A stretch of DNA of 41,168 nt from a virus, in the IMG/VR virus record IMGVR_UViG_3300047564_002855, positions 1-41,168 of that record; one strand, written 5' to 3'. Below the pieces are notes generated by a model. It saw only the letters and a list, made by a program, of their open reading frames with translations, was not told where the DNA came from and did not search any database. Below, one piece after another: positions 5,633 to 13,817 of the stretch (position 1 is its first letter; each line of letters opens with the position of its first letter). The position numbers and the translations under genes were made by a program.

Positions 5633-8003
5633 TGGCGTTGCGCGAATGCAACGATCCATGGAACACGCCGACCTCTCCAAACCAGAGCGCATGGTCATCG
5701 TGCAGCGCTACGAGACCCTGGCCAAGGCCATCAAGGCCGATCAGGAAGCGTTGCTGGGTGGCATGGCGATGCGAGGTCGACCGCAGACATGGGGTCCTGC
5801 CTACCTGACGATCGACGCCGAGAAACTAGCCGTAATCACCCTTGGTGTCGCGGCTTCCTCCATCGGCATCGGTGCAGCGGAGTCGATGAAGCTGGTGAAT
5901 ACGGCTGCTCGCATTGCAGAGGACGTGAAGAGACAGCACGAACTCGAGGAGGTGCTGCGCATCAACAGGGAGCGCAGCAAGGACGACAAGGGCTTCAGCC
6001 GCAACTTCGCCAAGCGTCTCAGCGGGGACACCGAGAAGGTGAAGAAGCTGTACAAGAAGATGAACGACGGCTCCCTGAAGTGGTCCATCACGGAGCGCAT
6101 CGGTCTTGGTAGTAGACTGCTGAAGATTCTTGCCGACTGCAACATCGGCTGGGACATCACCCTCACCCGTGATGGCAAGAAGCAGGTCTACTACATCCAG
6201 CCCAACGAGGACCTGTACAACGAGGTGCTGAGGAACACGGACAACTGCCTTGAGATGGCCAACCCATACTTCAAGCCGATGACGTGTCCTCCTGTTCCTT
6301 GGAGCCACGATAAAGACACCATCATCGGCGGCTACAGGATCATCAAGGCGAATGGCGTCAAGTACAGGGGCAACGCTGCCAGTCACCGTCTCGACCTTAG
6401 ATCGCATCCCATGGCCGAGGCTCTGGCCGGCATCAACGCCATCCAGAGCGTCGAGTGGGAGATCGACACGGACACGCTGTCGATGGTCAAGCGGATCTTC
6501 AATGCCAACAACCCCGAGTGGAGCCACCTGATTCCGGTGGCGCAGACAGACCGTCCCAAACTCGATCCCATCGAGAAGGGGGCAAGCAAGGCAGAGATCA
6601 AGATCTGGAGACAGAAGAAGGAAGCGGCCATGGCTGCACTGAAGGAGGCGGCATCCCGTCGTCTCTCCGTTGCGTTTGCCGTCGCAACCGCCGAATCGTT
6701 GGTCGGCAAGCCTGTCTTCTTCGTCCACGAATTCGACTGGCGTGGTCGCATCTACCCCGTGTCAGCAGGACTGTCTCCCCAAGGCACGGACGTCGAGAAG
6801 GCAATGCTGAGGTATGCGGAGCGATTCCCTCTTGGGAAGAACGGCCTGAATCGTCTGAAGATCTGGGCCGCTGGGTGTGCAGGTGTCGACAAGGTGTCGT
6901 TTGAGGATCGCATAAAGTGGTGGGACACGACATGGGGCGACAGCCCTGATCCCGACAACGACATGAGGTGGACCGAGTATGACGATCCGTTCCTGTTCGC
7001 ACAGGCGGCGCGTGAGATCAGGAGGGCGATCGCGTCGGGCTCTCCTGCCACGTACATGAGCAATGTCTCATGCTGCGTCGACGGATCTCAGAACGGTCTG
7101 CAACACCTGTCAGCCATGGGACGCGATGAGATAGGCGGCGAGGCCGTCAACCTCATCGACGGGGTGGTGCCGCGTGACCTGTACGCGGCGGTCGGCAATC
7201 TCGTTCACGTCGCGGTGGAGGGCGACGCACAGGAGATGCTGAACAGCGGTAACGTGACCGACGAACTCGGTCAGCCGCTGCCGCCCCTTGTCTGGAGCGA
7301 GCAGCTGGAGAACGCCAAGGCGCGGCGAAAGACGGTCAAGCGATCCGTCCTAGCCTACCCTTACGGCGTCACCAAGTCAGGCATGTGCAATGGCCTGATG
7401 GAGGATGGGTTCACGGATGGTCTGCCGGGCTCCAAGCACAGGAACGCTTGGTACCTTGCGGAGAAGATCGACCTTGCCGTCCGAGACGTGGTGGTCTCGG
7501 CTGCAAGGCTGATGGATTGGTTCAGGTCTGTTGCCGAGGCGTTGGGCAACCGAGGCATCCCGCTGTACTGGGAGACCCCCGTTGGTTTCCCGTGCTGCAT
7601 GCGGTACGCAGTCAAGTACGAGAAGCGCATCGAGGTCAACGGATTCAAGTTCAGCGTCCTAGAGGACACGGACGAGATCCACACCGCTGCCCAGATCAGG
7701 GGAGTGGTCGCCAACATCGTCCACTCCTTTGATGCCTCGCATGCAGTCAGGACGTGCCTACGTCTGGTGGCTCAGAACTACAAGTCGTTCCACTTCGTGC
7801 ATGATTCCTTCGGGTGCCATGCAGGACGTGTCGACTATCTGAACGCCGCCCTCAGGCAGGAGTTCGTCAGGATCCACTCCGATGACCTCATCGGATGGTT
7901 CAAGGCATACGCTGAGAGCCATCAAGTCGAAGTGGCTCCTGTCCCATCCCTTGGCAAGCTGGATCTCGAGCAGGTCAAGACCTCGAGCTTCTTCTTTGCC
8001 TAA
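5553..8003 (+). CDS. Single-subunit DNA-directed RNA polymerase (T7 gp1 family)
   Basis: I start it at ATG 5553, with AAGG-rich sequence just before; this gives 816 residues against 883 in T7. The T7 polymerase motifs are all present: FDWRGRIYPVSAG (about 394), CCVDGSQNGLQHLSAMGRDE with the first catalytic Asp (about 510), the KRSVLAYPYG O-helix lysine motif (about 600), HDSFG with the second catalytic Asp (about 750), and a C-terminus ending SSFFFA, like the FAFA foot of T7. The promoter-specificity loop lies roughly at residues 677-725 and is several residues shorter than in T7, consistent with a different promoter. Four copies of a candidate cognate promoter occur in the window. Together these make it the transcription engine for middle and late genes. 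Confidence 0.97.
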   Translation: MWDNLTEQEQIRWVVENDEREVKAVADGVARMQRSMEHADLSKPERMVIVQRYETLAKAIKADQEALLGGMAMRGRPQTWGPAYLTIDAEKLAVITLGVAASSIGIGAAESMKLVNTAARIAEDVKRQHELEEVLRINRERSKDDKGFSRNFAKRLSGDTEKVKKLYKKMNDGSLKWSITERIGLGSRLLKILADCNIGWDITLTRDGKKQVYYIQPNEDLYNEVLRNTDNCLEMANPYFKPMTCPPVPWSHDKDTIIGGYRIIKANGVKYRGNAASHRLDLRSHPMAEALAGINAIQSVEWEIDTDTLSMVKRIFNANNPEWSHLIPVAQTDRPKLDPIEKGASKAEIKIWRQKKEAAMAALKEAASRRLSVAFAVATAESLVGKPVFFVHEFDWRGRIYPVSAGLSPQGTDVEKAMLRYAERFPLGKNGLNRLKIWAAGCAGVDKVSFEDRIKWWDTTWGDSPDPDNDMRWTEYDDPFLFAQAAREIRRAIASGSPATYMSNVSCCVDGSQNGLQHLSAMGRDEIGGEAVNLIDGVVPRDLYAAVGNLVHVAVEGDAQEMLNSGNVTDELGQPLPPLVWSEQLENAKARRKTVKRSVLAYPYGVTKSGMCNGLMEDGFTDGLPGSKHRNAWYLAEKIDLAVRDVVVSAARLMDWFRSVAEALGNRGIPLYWETPVGFPCCMRYAVKYEKRIEVNGFKFSVLEDTDEIHTAAQIRGVVANIVHSFDASHAVRTCLRLVAQNYKSFHFVHDSFGCHAGRVDYLNAALRQEFVRIHSDDLIGWFKAYAESHQVEVAPVPSLGKLDLEQVKTSSFFFA

Positions 8004-8022
8004 TTACCCGCCGTAAATGAGG
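8002..8022 (+). promoter_or_regulatory. Putative phage RNA polymerase promoter B
   Basis: AATTACCCGCCG followed by TAAATGAGG matches promoter A at 16 of 21 positions, with the conserved ACCC, CG and TGAGG blocks kept. It begins inside the TAA stop of the RNA polymerase gene. The predicted initiating G is 8019, so the GAGGAA of the first transcribed bases would also be the ribosome-binding site of the exonuclease gene, nine bases from its ATG. It lacks the hairpin seen at the other three sites. Confidence 0.65.
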
Positions 8023-8027
8023 AACAC

Positions 8028-8813
8028 ATGAACATCGCACTGATAGACTCGGACATCATTGCATACCGATCGGCTGTCCTATGCGAAGAGGCGGACGAAG
8101 CCGACGCGATCGACCTGTGCGACAGGATGCATGAGGTGTGGCTCGATGCCGCACACTGCGACCTGCCCGTCAGGTGCCTCACGGTCGGCAAGTCGTTCAG
8201 GTCCGTCGCTTGGCCTGACTACAAGGCCAACAGGGCGTCGAAGCCCAAGCCCCGCCATCTACAGGCGGTGCGTCAGCACATCATCGACTGCGGCAGCATG
8301 ATGCATCCCGGCTGGGAAGCCGACGACATCATGGGATTCATCCACACAGGCAAGCCGCTGGCCTGTGATTTCAACACGGTCATTGTCACGGTGGACAAGG
8401 ACCTTGATCAGGTGCCAGGATGGCATTGCAACCCCGACAAGGAGACCATGTACGAGGTCTCCGTCGAGGACTCCGAACTGTACCGATGGATGCAGGTGTT
8501 GTCGGGCGATACCACCGACAACTACGCCGGCATTCCAGGTGTCGGAGAGAAGAAGGCCATGAAGCTTCTCGCGGACGTTCCTATCTGCGATCTCGAGAAG
8601 ACCGTCAGGGCCGTGTATGCCGAGAAGGAATTGGACGACAACTATCTGTCGGCCATGATGACCTGTTCATTCATTGTTCAGTACACCGAGGAGGTTGAAT
8701 GCGCGCTGTTGTCTCAGGATTCGAGCGAGGAGTCCACTCTGGTATCTTTCCTGCGGTCACTCAGGCCGCCGCATTTCTCACGCGGAGCGGCTGGGATGTC
8801 ATCAACCCAGTGA
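8028..8813 (+). CDS. 5'-3' exonuclease (T7 gp6 / flap-nuclease family)
   Basis: The protein has 261 residues (T7 gp6 has 300). It opens MNIALIDSDIIAYRS with the first metal-binding aspartates (D7, D9), has WPDYKANRASKPKP (the substrate-binding arch), GWEADDIMG (further acidic ligands), TVDKDLDQVPG and GDTTDNYAGIPGVGEKKA, the helix-hairpin-helix of the family. In T7 this enzyme degrades host DNA and removes RNA primers. It sits directly behind the RNA polymerase and promoter B, whereas in T7 it follows the DNA polymerase. The final 115 bases overlap the next gene in another frame, and the last 36 or so residues (Ser/Arg-rich) are likely unconserved. Confidence 0.9.
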   Translation: MNIALIDSDIIAYRSAVLCEEADEADAIDLCDRMHEVWLDAAHCDLPVRCLTVGKSFRSVAWPDYKANRASKPKPRHLQAVRQHIIDCGSMMHPGWEADDIMGFIHTGKPLACDFNTVIVTVDKDLDQVPGWHCNPDKETMYEVSVEDSELYRWMQVLSGDTTDNYAGIPGVGEKKAMKLLADVPICDLEKTVRAVYAEKELDDNYLSAMMTCSFIVQYTEEVECALLSQDSSEESTLVSFLRSLRPPHFSRGAAGMSSTQ

Positions 8814-9061
8814 CGCAGGACAACAGGACGCTGTGGCCCACTGGAATCTCGCCGCCATCCAAGGCATTCCGCAACCTTGCGATTGCCGAGGACGTCAAGG
8901 CGTTGAGCGAACCTGGGGTCAGTCTGGTGCTGCTTCCGGGGTGGACGCAGTATCCTGAAGCACATGCTATGGTGGCCGTGGCCGAGGCCATGGGCCGAAA
9001 CGTGATGGAACTTTCCGAACAGTTCCTAGCCAAGGAGCCTGAATGTCAAGAGTCCTCGTAA
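8699..9061 (+). CDS. DUF4406-like nucleoside deoxyribosyltransferase-fold protein
   Basis: The start at ATG 8699 is backed by GAGGAGG immediately upstream. The protein has 120 residues: MRAVVSGFERG at the first strand, SGWDVINPVTQD, then RNLAIAEDVKAL and VSLVLLPGWTQYPEAHAMVAVAEAMG. This is the layout of DUF4406 and nucleoside 2-deoxyribosyltransferase-like Rossmannoid proteins, where the GWxxSxGA-type motif contains the putative active site; here the Ser/Gly positions read TQYPEA. A role in nucleotide metabolism fits the ThyX and dNMP kinase genes downstream, but the reaction is not proven for this family. It overlaps the exonuclease by 115 bases and the phosphoesterase by 19. Confidence 0.75.
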   Translation: MRAVVSGFERGVHSGIFPAVTQAAAFLTRSGWDVINPVTQDNRTLWPTGISPPSKAFRNLAIAEDVKALSEPGVSLVLLPGWTQYPEAHAMVAVAEAMGRNVMELSEQFLAKEPECQESS

Positions 9062-9702
9062 TCGGAGACACGCACTGTCCCGCAATGCACAAGGGATACG
9101 TGCCCTTCCTCAAGAAGGTGCAGAAGAAGTGGAAGACAAACAAGACGATCCACATCGGTGACGTCGTCGACCACCACTGCATCTCGTTCCACGACAAGCA
9201 CCCCGACAATGAGGGTGCCGCCGCGGAATACAAGCAGAGTTACCTGCAGATCGCCGCCCTGTACTCCAACTGGCCCGATCTGGTGGTGACCATCGGCAAC
9301 CACGACGCCCGTGTGCGTCGGCTGAACTCCAAGATCGGCATCCCTGCGATGTACCTCAAGGGGTTCAACGAACTGTACGGGACCACCACGTGGAAATGGA
9401 CCGAGGCGACCGAGATCGACGGTGTCCACTACTACCACGGCGAGGGTGCAGGAGGTCAGCATCCCGCCTTCTCAGCGGCCAAGATGCGCATGCAGCCTAC
9501 CGTGATGGGTCACTATCACTCGGCATGCGGCGTCTGGTTCCAGGCAGGACCCACCCAGAAGGTGTGGGGAATGAACGTCGGCTGTGGCGTCGACCGCAGC
9601 CACTGGTCAATGCAGTACGGTGCTGCATTCCTGAAGAAGCCCATCATCGCCTGTGGCGTCGTCATCGACGGGACGCCGTTCGTGGAGACCATGGACCTAT
9701 GA
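9043..9702 (+). CDS. Calcineurin-like metallophosphoesterase
   Basis: The protein has 219 residues, with AAGGAG seven bases before the ATG. The five metallophosphoesterase motifs appear in order: GDTH (8-11), GDVVDHH, GNHDARVRR, HGEG and GHYHS. These bind two metal ions and hydrolyse phosphomonoesters or phosphodiesters. The usual lid is short, as in small phage members of the family. No signal peptide is seen. Its location among replication genes points to a nucleotide or nucleic-acid substrate, such as 2',3'-cyclic ends or a nuclease-like activity. The substrate cannot be read from the sequence. Confidence 0.9.
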   Translation: MSRVLVIGDTHCPAMHKGYVPFLKKVQKKWKTNKTIHIGDVVDHHCISFHDKHPDNEGAAAEYKQSYLQIAALYSNWPDLVVTIGNHDARVRRLNSKIGIPAMYLKGFNELYGTTTWKWTEATEIDGVHYYHGEGAGGQHPAFSAAKMRMQPTVMGHYHSACGVWFQAGPTQKVWGMNVGCGVDRSHWSMQYGAAFLKKPIIACGVVIDGTPFVETMDL

Positions 9703-9857
9703 AGACCCCTAAGGACTGGGAGATCATGATCACGGCCATCACCAAGTCGGTCATCGAGAGTGGTGCGCCGAAGGAAGAGTGGGAGGACCGCATCCGACAC
9801 GGTCTTCGCATCGTGATGACGCTGACCAACGCAGCCATGGCAAAGGAGTCCAAGTGA
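9699..9857 (+). CDS. Small hypothetical protein (52 aa)
   Basis: The ATG at 9699 overlaps the phosphoesterase stop (ATGA) and the stop overlaps the next GTG start, so it is part of the operon. The sequence MKTPKDWEIMITAITKSVIESGAPKEEWEDRIRHGLRIV and onward looks like two amphipathic helices. No motif or family is recognised. Confidence 0.6.
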   Translation: MKTPKDWEIMITAITKSVIESGAPKEEWEDRIRHGLRIVMTLTNAAMAKESK

Positions 9858-10039
9858 ACAAGCGACAACTCGACAGACTCGTCAGGATCACAGGCGACCT
9901 CGAAGACGTGGTCCTCAACAACGAATCCATGTCCCGATCGGAGATTGACATGAAGATCTCGTCCATCTACATCAGGATGACCGAGACCATCGGGGCCCTC
10001 ATGCTCGACATGGATGAGCCAAACGGGGTTCTCGAATGA
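9854..10039 (+). CDS. Small hypothetical protein (61 aa), GTG start
   Basis: The GTG at 9854 overlaps the previous stop (GTGA) and has AAAGGAG eight bases upstream, a near-perfect ribosome site. The protein (MNKRQLDRLVRITGDLEDVV and onward) is mostly helical with regular charged residues. The stop overlaps the next ATG (ATGA). No family is recognised. Confidence 0.6.
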   Translation: MNKRQLDRLVRITGDLEDVVLNNESMSRSEIDMKISSIYIRMTETIGALMLDMDEPNGVLE

Positions 10040-10371
10040 CAATCAAGGAAGTACGCCAGCTTCTATCCGCTTGGCAGAACAGGCTTGGTCTGGGTGTGTG
10101 GAAGATCACGGTTCAGTGGGGCTGCGTCGAAGGAGCCCACGGACACGTCGACTTCGATGTCCTGCACCGTCAGGCCGCGATTTTCATCAACAAGCCAGCC
10201 AAGCTTCCGGATACCATCAAGGTGGAGTACGTGCTTGTGCACGAACTGCTCCACTTAGTTCTCATCGAACTAGAACTGGTTGAGAAGTCCAAGAACGACA
10301 TCAAGGAAATGGTTCTCGAGCGAGTCGTGAACCAACTCACAAACGCACTACTGGAGCGCAACAAGCAATGA
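10036..10371 (+). CDS. HExxH zinc-metalloprotease-like protein
   Basis: The protein has 111 residues. VEYVLVHELLHLVLIELE contains HELLH (69-73), the zinc-binding and catalytic motif of gluzincins and SprT-like proteases. The N-terminal half (LGVWKITVQWG, then AIFINKPAKLP) would supply the beta-sheet. It is at the small end of the family; compact phage 'minigluzincins' are known. The third zinc ligand is probably a downstream acidic residue such as E77, E79 or E91; which one is unclear. It sits directly before the SSB gene and could process a DNA-bound or host protein. The substrate is unknown. Confidence 0.7.
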   Translation: MTIKEVRQLLSAWQNRLGLGVWKITVQWGCVEGAHGHVDFDVLHRQAAIFINKPAKLPDTIKVEYVLVHELLHLVLIELELVEKSKNDIKEMVLERVVNQLTNALLERNKQ

Positions 10372-10922
10372 GCAAGACCACCAACGGCAAGCCCAGCATC
10401 TTCTTCTCCCCGACCCTCAAGAGCCCCCTCGGCTCGGCCCTCTTCGCCAAGCTCGAGGAGCCCGACGTGTTCAAGGGAGGCGAGCCGACGTGGAAGATCA
10501 CCGTCGTGTTCGATCCCAAGGACAACGAGTACAACGCGTTCATGACGACCCTCGCCCAGTTCGCCGCCGACTTCTCGAAGGACTGTGGCAAGACGGTCGA
10601 TCCCAACTCGGTGATCCGCACCGACAAGAACACCGGCATGCCGTGCATCACCTTCAAGTCGAAGGCCAAGCAGGGCGATGACGGCAAGTTCCTCAAGCTT
10701 CAGGTCGTCGACACCGACAAGCAGCCGACCACCGAGCCGTGGAACGGCGACAAGGTCCGTGTCGCGTTCAAGTTCGGTGGCTGGACGTCTCCCTTCGGTG
10801 CCGGCATCAAGCCGTACCTGAGCGCCGTTCAGGTCATCGAGCGTCGTCCCAAGTCGTCCGGTGGGTTCAACGCCGTCAACGTGTTCGACGACGCCCCCGC
10901 CGAGGTGGAGACGCCGTTCTAA
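10368..10922 (+). CDS. Single-stranded DNA-binding protein (T7 gp2.5-like)
   Basis: The protein has 184 residues (T7 gp2.5 has 232). Its OB-fold layout is visible in KSPLGSALFAKLEEPD, KGGEPTWKITVVFDPKD and TPFG-type KFGGWTSPFGAGIKPYLSAVQVIE. The C-terminus is acidic and ends in phenylalanine (FDDAPAEVETPF), the hallmark tail by which T7 gp2.5 contacts DNA polymerase and helicase. It is coupled to the HExxH gene (ATGA) and to the RusA gene (TAATG). It should coat ssDNA during replication and recombination. Confidence 0.9.
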   Translation: MSKTTNGKPSIFFSPTLKSPLGSALFAKLEEPDVFKGGEPTWKITVVFDPKDNEYNAFMTTLAQFAADFSKDCGKTVDPNSVIRTDKNTGMPCITFKSKAKQGDDGKFLKLQVVDTDKQPTTEPWNGDKVRVAFKFGGWTSPFGAGIKPYLSAVQVIERRPKSSGGFNAVNVFDDAPAEVETPF

Positions 10923-11377
10923 TGGTTCACGTCTTTCAGATCGACCCGGTCCCTGCTTCGAGGCCTCGCGTCTCGAAGTACGGGACCTACTACCTTCCCA
11001 CCTACCGAGCATTCAAGAAGCAGATGCAGGAACTGGTGGCCAAGGATCACAAGCAGTTCAAGAAGGCGCAGGGGCCTCTCAGCGTAGCCGTATGGTGCTG
11101 CGTTGAGAGGCCCAAGACGACCAAGCGTGACTTTCCAACGGGCGACGTAGACAACTACGCCAAGGCCGTGCTGGACTCCCTCAATGGAGTCCTGTGGGAA
11201 GACGACGACCAGATTGTCGAACTGGTCGTTCGGAAGTCGTACTGTGATGACGACAAGCCCTACATCTTCGTGGAGGTCAATGCAGACGAAGCAATCCAGA
11301 GTCATCTCCCGAAGGAGATGTCCAAGATGCGCAAGCAACGGAAGGGATCAAAGCGGCGACAATCTCGCCGTGTATGA
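10922..11377 (+). CDS. RusA-family Holliday junction resolvase
   Basis: The protein has 151 residues. The RusA signature is clear: SRPRVSKYG near the N-terminus, then GDVDNYAKAVLDSLNGVLWEDDDQIVEL with D75, D77, N78, K81, D85, N88 and D94-D96, which form the metal-binding face. RusA dimers cut four-way junctions symmetrically. The C-terminus is a basic tail (KMRKQRKGSKRRQSRRV) that may add DNA binding, although the last 98 bases overlap the primase-helicase start in another frame. This is the second branched-DNA nuclease in the window after the endonuclease VII-like gene. Confidence 0.9.
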   Translation: MVHVFQIDPVPASRPRVSKYGTYYLPTYRAFKKQMQELVAKDHKQFKKAQGPLSVAVWCCVERPKTTKRDFPTGDVDNYAKAVLDSLNGVLWEDDDQIVELVVRKSYCDDDKPYIFVEVNADEAIQSHLPKEMSKMRKQRKGSKRRQSRRV

Positions 11378-13022
11378 CGACGGCCACTGCTATTGCCATG
11401 CATGCAGTCACTACGAGAGCGGCGACAAGCCGCAGGAGATCCAACCAAGAATGAGTGCGCACACCATGAGCGGGGAGTACAGCGACCTCCCGCACCGCAG
11501 GTTGTCCTCCGACACCTGCCGCATGTACGGGTATTCGGTCGGATCAGGTGGCGAGGAGATCGCCAACTACTACAGGGACGGCAAGGTCGTGGGACAGAAG
11601 ATCCGTCGACCGGGCAAGAAGTTCTCATGCCTCGGTGACATGTCTTCCCCGCCTCTGTTCGGCCAACACCTGTGGAAGCTCGGTGGCAAGCGCGTCGTCG
11701 TCACCGAGGGTGAGATCGACTGCCTGACGATCGCACAGGCGCAGGACTGCAAGTGGCCTGTCGTGTCCCTCCCGACGGGAGCAGCGGGAGCGGCACAGGC
11801 AGCCAAGACCAACTACGAGTTCCTCGCTTCGTACGACGAGGTGGTCTTGTGCTTCGACAACGACGATCCCGGCAAGATGGCGGCACTGGCTGTAGCCGAA
11901 CTACTGCCACCCGGCAAGGCCAAGATCGCCACCCTGCCTCGCAAGGACGCCAACGAGATGTGGCTTGCTGGTGAGGCCCGTCAGTTGATCACGTGTCTGT
12001 GGGAGGCGCAGACGTACCGCCCCGACGGCATTCTGCATGTCAAGGACGTTCCAAACAGCAACAGTTCATCCACCGAGGTTTGGGAGTTCCCGTGGCCAGT
12101 GCTCACGGACTACCTCATCGGACAACGAGCAGGAGAGATCACGCTATGGACATCCGGAACAGGAAGCGGAAAGTCGACGATCATTCGCGAACTTGCCATG
12201 CATCATCTCGATCAAGGTCGACCAGTCGGTCTGATCATGCTCGAGGAGTCGCCAAGCGAGACCGTCGACGACATCGTCTCGCTGATGCTGAACAAACCCG
12301 TGCGACGAACATTTGCACTACGTGCCCTCAACTCCCTTCGAGTTGCTACCGGCAAGCAACCGGCCGAGGCTGACTTCGACGACAGTCTCGAGGACACCGA
12401 GTACAATCAGGCACGGTCCACCCTCAACGGGTTGCCTCTCTACATCTACGACCACCTCGGGTCGTCGTCGTTCGAGAACCTGATCAACCGCATCGAGTAC
12501 ATGGCGGTTGGTCTCGGTTGCAAGGTCGTCATCCTCGACCACATCACCGCCGCCGTTGCCGGCATGCTTGCCAACAGCGACGACGGTGGGTCGGAACGAC
12601 TCATGATCGACGAGATGATGAAGCAGCTCAGGTCCATCGTCGAGCGCACAGGTGTGCACCTCGACGTCATCAGCCAACTCAGGAAGCCGTCCACAGGCAA
12701 GGGGTACGAGGAGGGTGCACGAATCACCGTGCAGGATCTCCGCGGCTCCGGCAGCCTGTCGTCGGTCCCCAACACGGTCATCGCACTAGAGCGAGATCGT
12801 CAGCACACCGACAAGGACATGGCCAACACCACCGTTGTCCGCGTCCTCAAGAATCGTTTCACAGGTCAGTCGGGAATCGCATCCGCACTGCGGTACGACT
12901 ACCGGTCTGGCCGTCTTCAGGAGGTCGGAGTCGCAGTCAACGCCGAAGGTGAGATCATCTTCGGTGACAACAACTCGACCATCGACCCATTGTCAGTCCT
13001 CAGCAACGAAAGCCTCTCATGA
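11280..13022 (+). CDS. DNA primase-helicase (T7 gp4 family)
   Basis: I start it at ATG 11280 because GGAGG lies five bases upstream and the zinc finger follows at once; this gives 580 residues (T7 gp4A has 566). Order of domains: zinc-binding primase finger (C14, C17, C39, C42), a TOPRIM primase core (VVVTEGEIDCL and VVLCFDNDDPGK), and a RecA-type hexameric helicase with Walker A TSGTGSGKST (about 291-300), Walker B VVILDH (about 416-421) and the conserved DLRGSGSL and KNRFTGQSG motifs. It unwinds DNA and primes the lagging strand. The start overlaps RusA by 98 bases, and the stop overlaps the next small gene (ATGA). Confidence 0.95.
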   Translation: MQTKQSRVISRRRCPRCASNGRDQSGDNLAVYDDGHCYCHACSHYESGDKPQEIQPRMSAHTMSGEYSDLPHRRLSSDTCRMYGYSVGSGGEEIANYYRDGKVVGQKIRRPGKKFSCLGDMSSPPLFGQHLWKLGGKRVVVTEGEIDCLTIAQAQDCKWPVVSLPTGAAGAAQAAKTNYEFLASYDEVVLCFDNDDPGKMAALAVAELLPPGKAKIATLPRKDANEMWLAGEARQLITCLWEAQTYRPDGILHVKDVPNSNSSSTEVWEFPWPVLTDYLIGQRAGEITLWTSGTGSGKSTIIRELAMHHLDQGRPVGLIMLEESPSETVDDIVSLMLNKPVRRTFALRALNSLRVATGKQPAEADFDDSLEDTEYNQARSTLNGLPLYIYDHLGSSSFENLINRIEYMAVGLGCKVVILDHITAAVAGMLANSDDGGSERLMIDEMMKQLRSIVERTGVHLDVISQLRKPSTGKGYEEGARITVQDLRGSGSLSSVPNTVIALERDRQHTDKDMANTTVVRVLKNRFTGQSGIASALRYDYRSGRLQEVGVAVNAEGEIIFGDNNSTIDPLSVLSNESLS

Positions 13023-13192
13023 TCCAGATTCCCGACAACTTCCCGTCCTACACGTCCTACTCGCCCAAGACCCTGATCATGCAGGTCGATACCCTGAAGG
13101 CGGCCCTCCGCGAACTCCAGCAGGAGATCGTCGCGCTGAAGGCTGCCCAGACCCCGACCAAGATCAAGGCCGACAAGACCGAGAAGGCCTGA
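13019..13192 (+). CDS. Small hypothetical protein (57 aa), coiled-coil
   Basis: ATG 13019 overlaps the helicase stop (ATGA). The protein begins MIQIPDNFPSYTSYSPKT and continues as a helix (DTLKAALRELQQEIVALKAAQ) with a basic tail (KIKADKTEKA). Gene coupling, length and codon use match its neighbours, so I consider it real. The family is not recognised; a replisome accessory or linker role would fit the location. Confidence 0.6.
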   Translation: MIQIPDNFPSYTSYSPKTLIMQVDTLKAALRELQQEIVALKAAQTPTKIKADKTEKA

Positions 13193-13201
13193 ACAACCAG
13201 A

Positions 13202-13223
13202 CAAGGAGTAAGCGCTACCCATG
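13202..13223 (+). repeat. 22-base repeat copy 1, ribosome site and start of the methyltransferase gene
   Basis: CAAGGAGTAAGCGCTACCC followed by ATG. It matches 13808-13829 at 21 of 22 bases (G13214 against A13820). It carries the Shine-Dalgarno sequence and the start codon of the methyltransferase-like gene. Confidence 0.85.
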
Positions 13224-13817
13224 AACGTACTAGTAGCATGCGAATACAGCGGCGTTGTCCGCGACGCCTTCCGAAACCTCGGCCACAATGCGTGGTCGTG
13301 CGACATCCTCGAGTGCGAGGCCGATCCCAGATTCCACATTCAACGCGATGTCCTACAGATCTTGGATCAGGACTGGGATCTAATGATTGCACACCCGCCA
13401 TGCACTTACCTGTGTCGAGCGGGTACATCGTGGAATAAGCGTAGGCCTGAGAGGCACGCCCTTCAGGACGAAGCAGCCGAGTTCTTCATGGCGTTGTACA
13501 ACTGCAACATCCCAAAGATTGCGGTTGAGAATCCCGCCGGTGTAATGTCCACTCGGTTTCGACCGCCTGATCAGTACGTCGAGCCCTACTACTTTGGTGA
13601 TCCGTATCCAAAGAAGACGGGCCTGTGGCTCAAGAACCTACCCAAGCTTGTTCCGACCAACGTCGTGGAGCCTTCCGTTGTCCACTACAACGGCAAGAGG
13701 TACAGCGTCATTCACGATGGTCCCCCAGGAACCAACCGCAAGGATCGGGCAAAGGCACGTAGCAAGACATTCCAAGGACTAGCCGACGCAATGGCCTCCC
13801 AGTGGGGCAAGGAGTAA
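13221..13817 (+). CDS. C5-cytosine DNA methyltransferase-like protein
   Basis: The protein has 198 residues, short for a complete C5-methyltransferase. MNVLVACEYSGVVRDAF resembles the SAM-binding motif I, HPPCTYLCRAG holds the PPC catalytic-loop cysteine (C61), and KIAVENPAG holds the ENP motif (103-105). The target-recognition region is small (YFGDPYPKKTGLWLKNLP). The family transfers a methyl or related group to cytosine C5, or may make another pyrimidine modification. The gene lies exactly between two copies of a 22-base repeat that includes the ribosome site, and its TAA stop is inside the second copy. It interrupts what would otherwise be helicase, small gene, polymerase, which suggests a cargo insertion. 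Anti-restriction is plausible but unproven. Confidence 0.8.
   Translation: MNVLVACEYSGVVRDAFRNLGHNAWSCDILECEADPRFHIQRDVLQILDQDWDLMIAHPPCTYLCRAGTSWNKRRPERHALQDEAAEFFMALYNCNIPKIAVENPAGVMSTRFRPPDQYVEPYYFGDPYPKKTGLWLKNLPKLVPTNVVEPSVVHYNGKRYSVIHDGPPGTNRKDRAKARSKTFQGLADAMASQWGKE

Noticed and set aside
11184-11279. Upstream extension of the primase-helicase
   Set aside because: It covers the RusA catalytic region in another frame; ATG 11280 has GGAGG and leads straight into the zinc finger.
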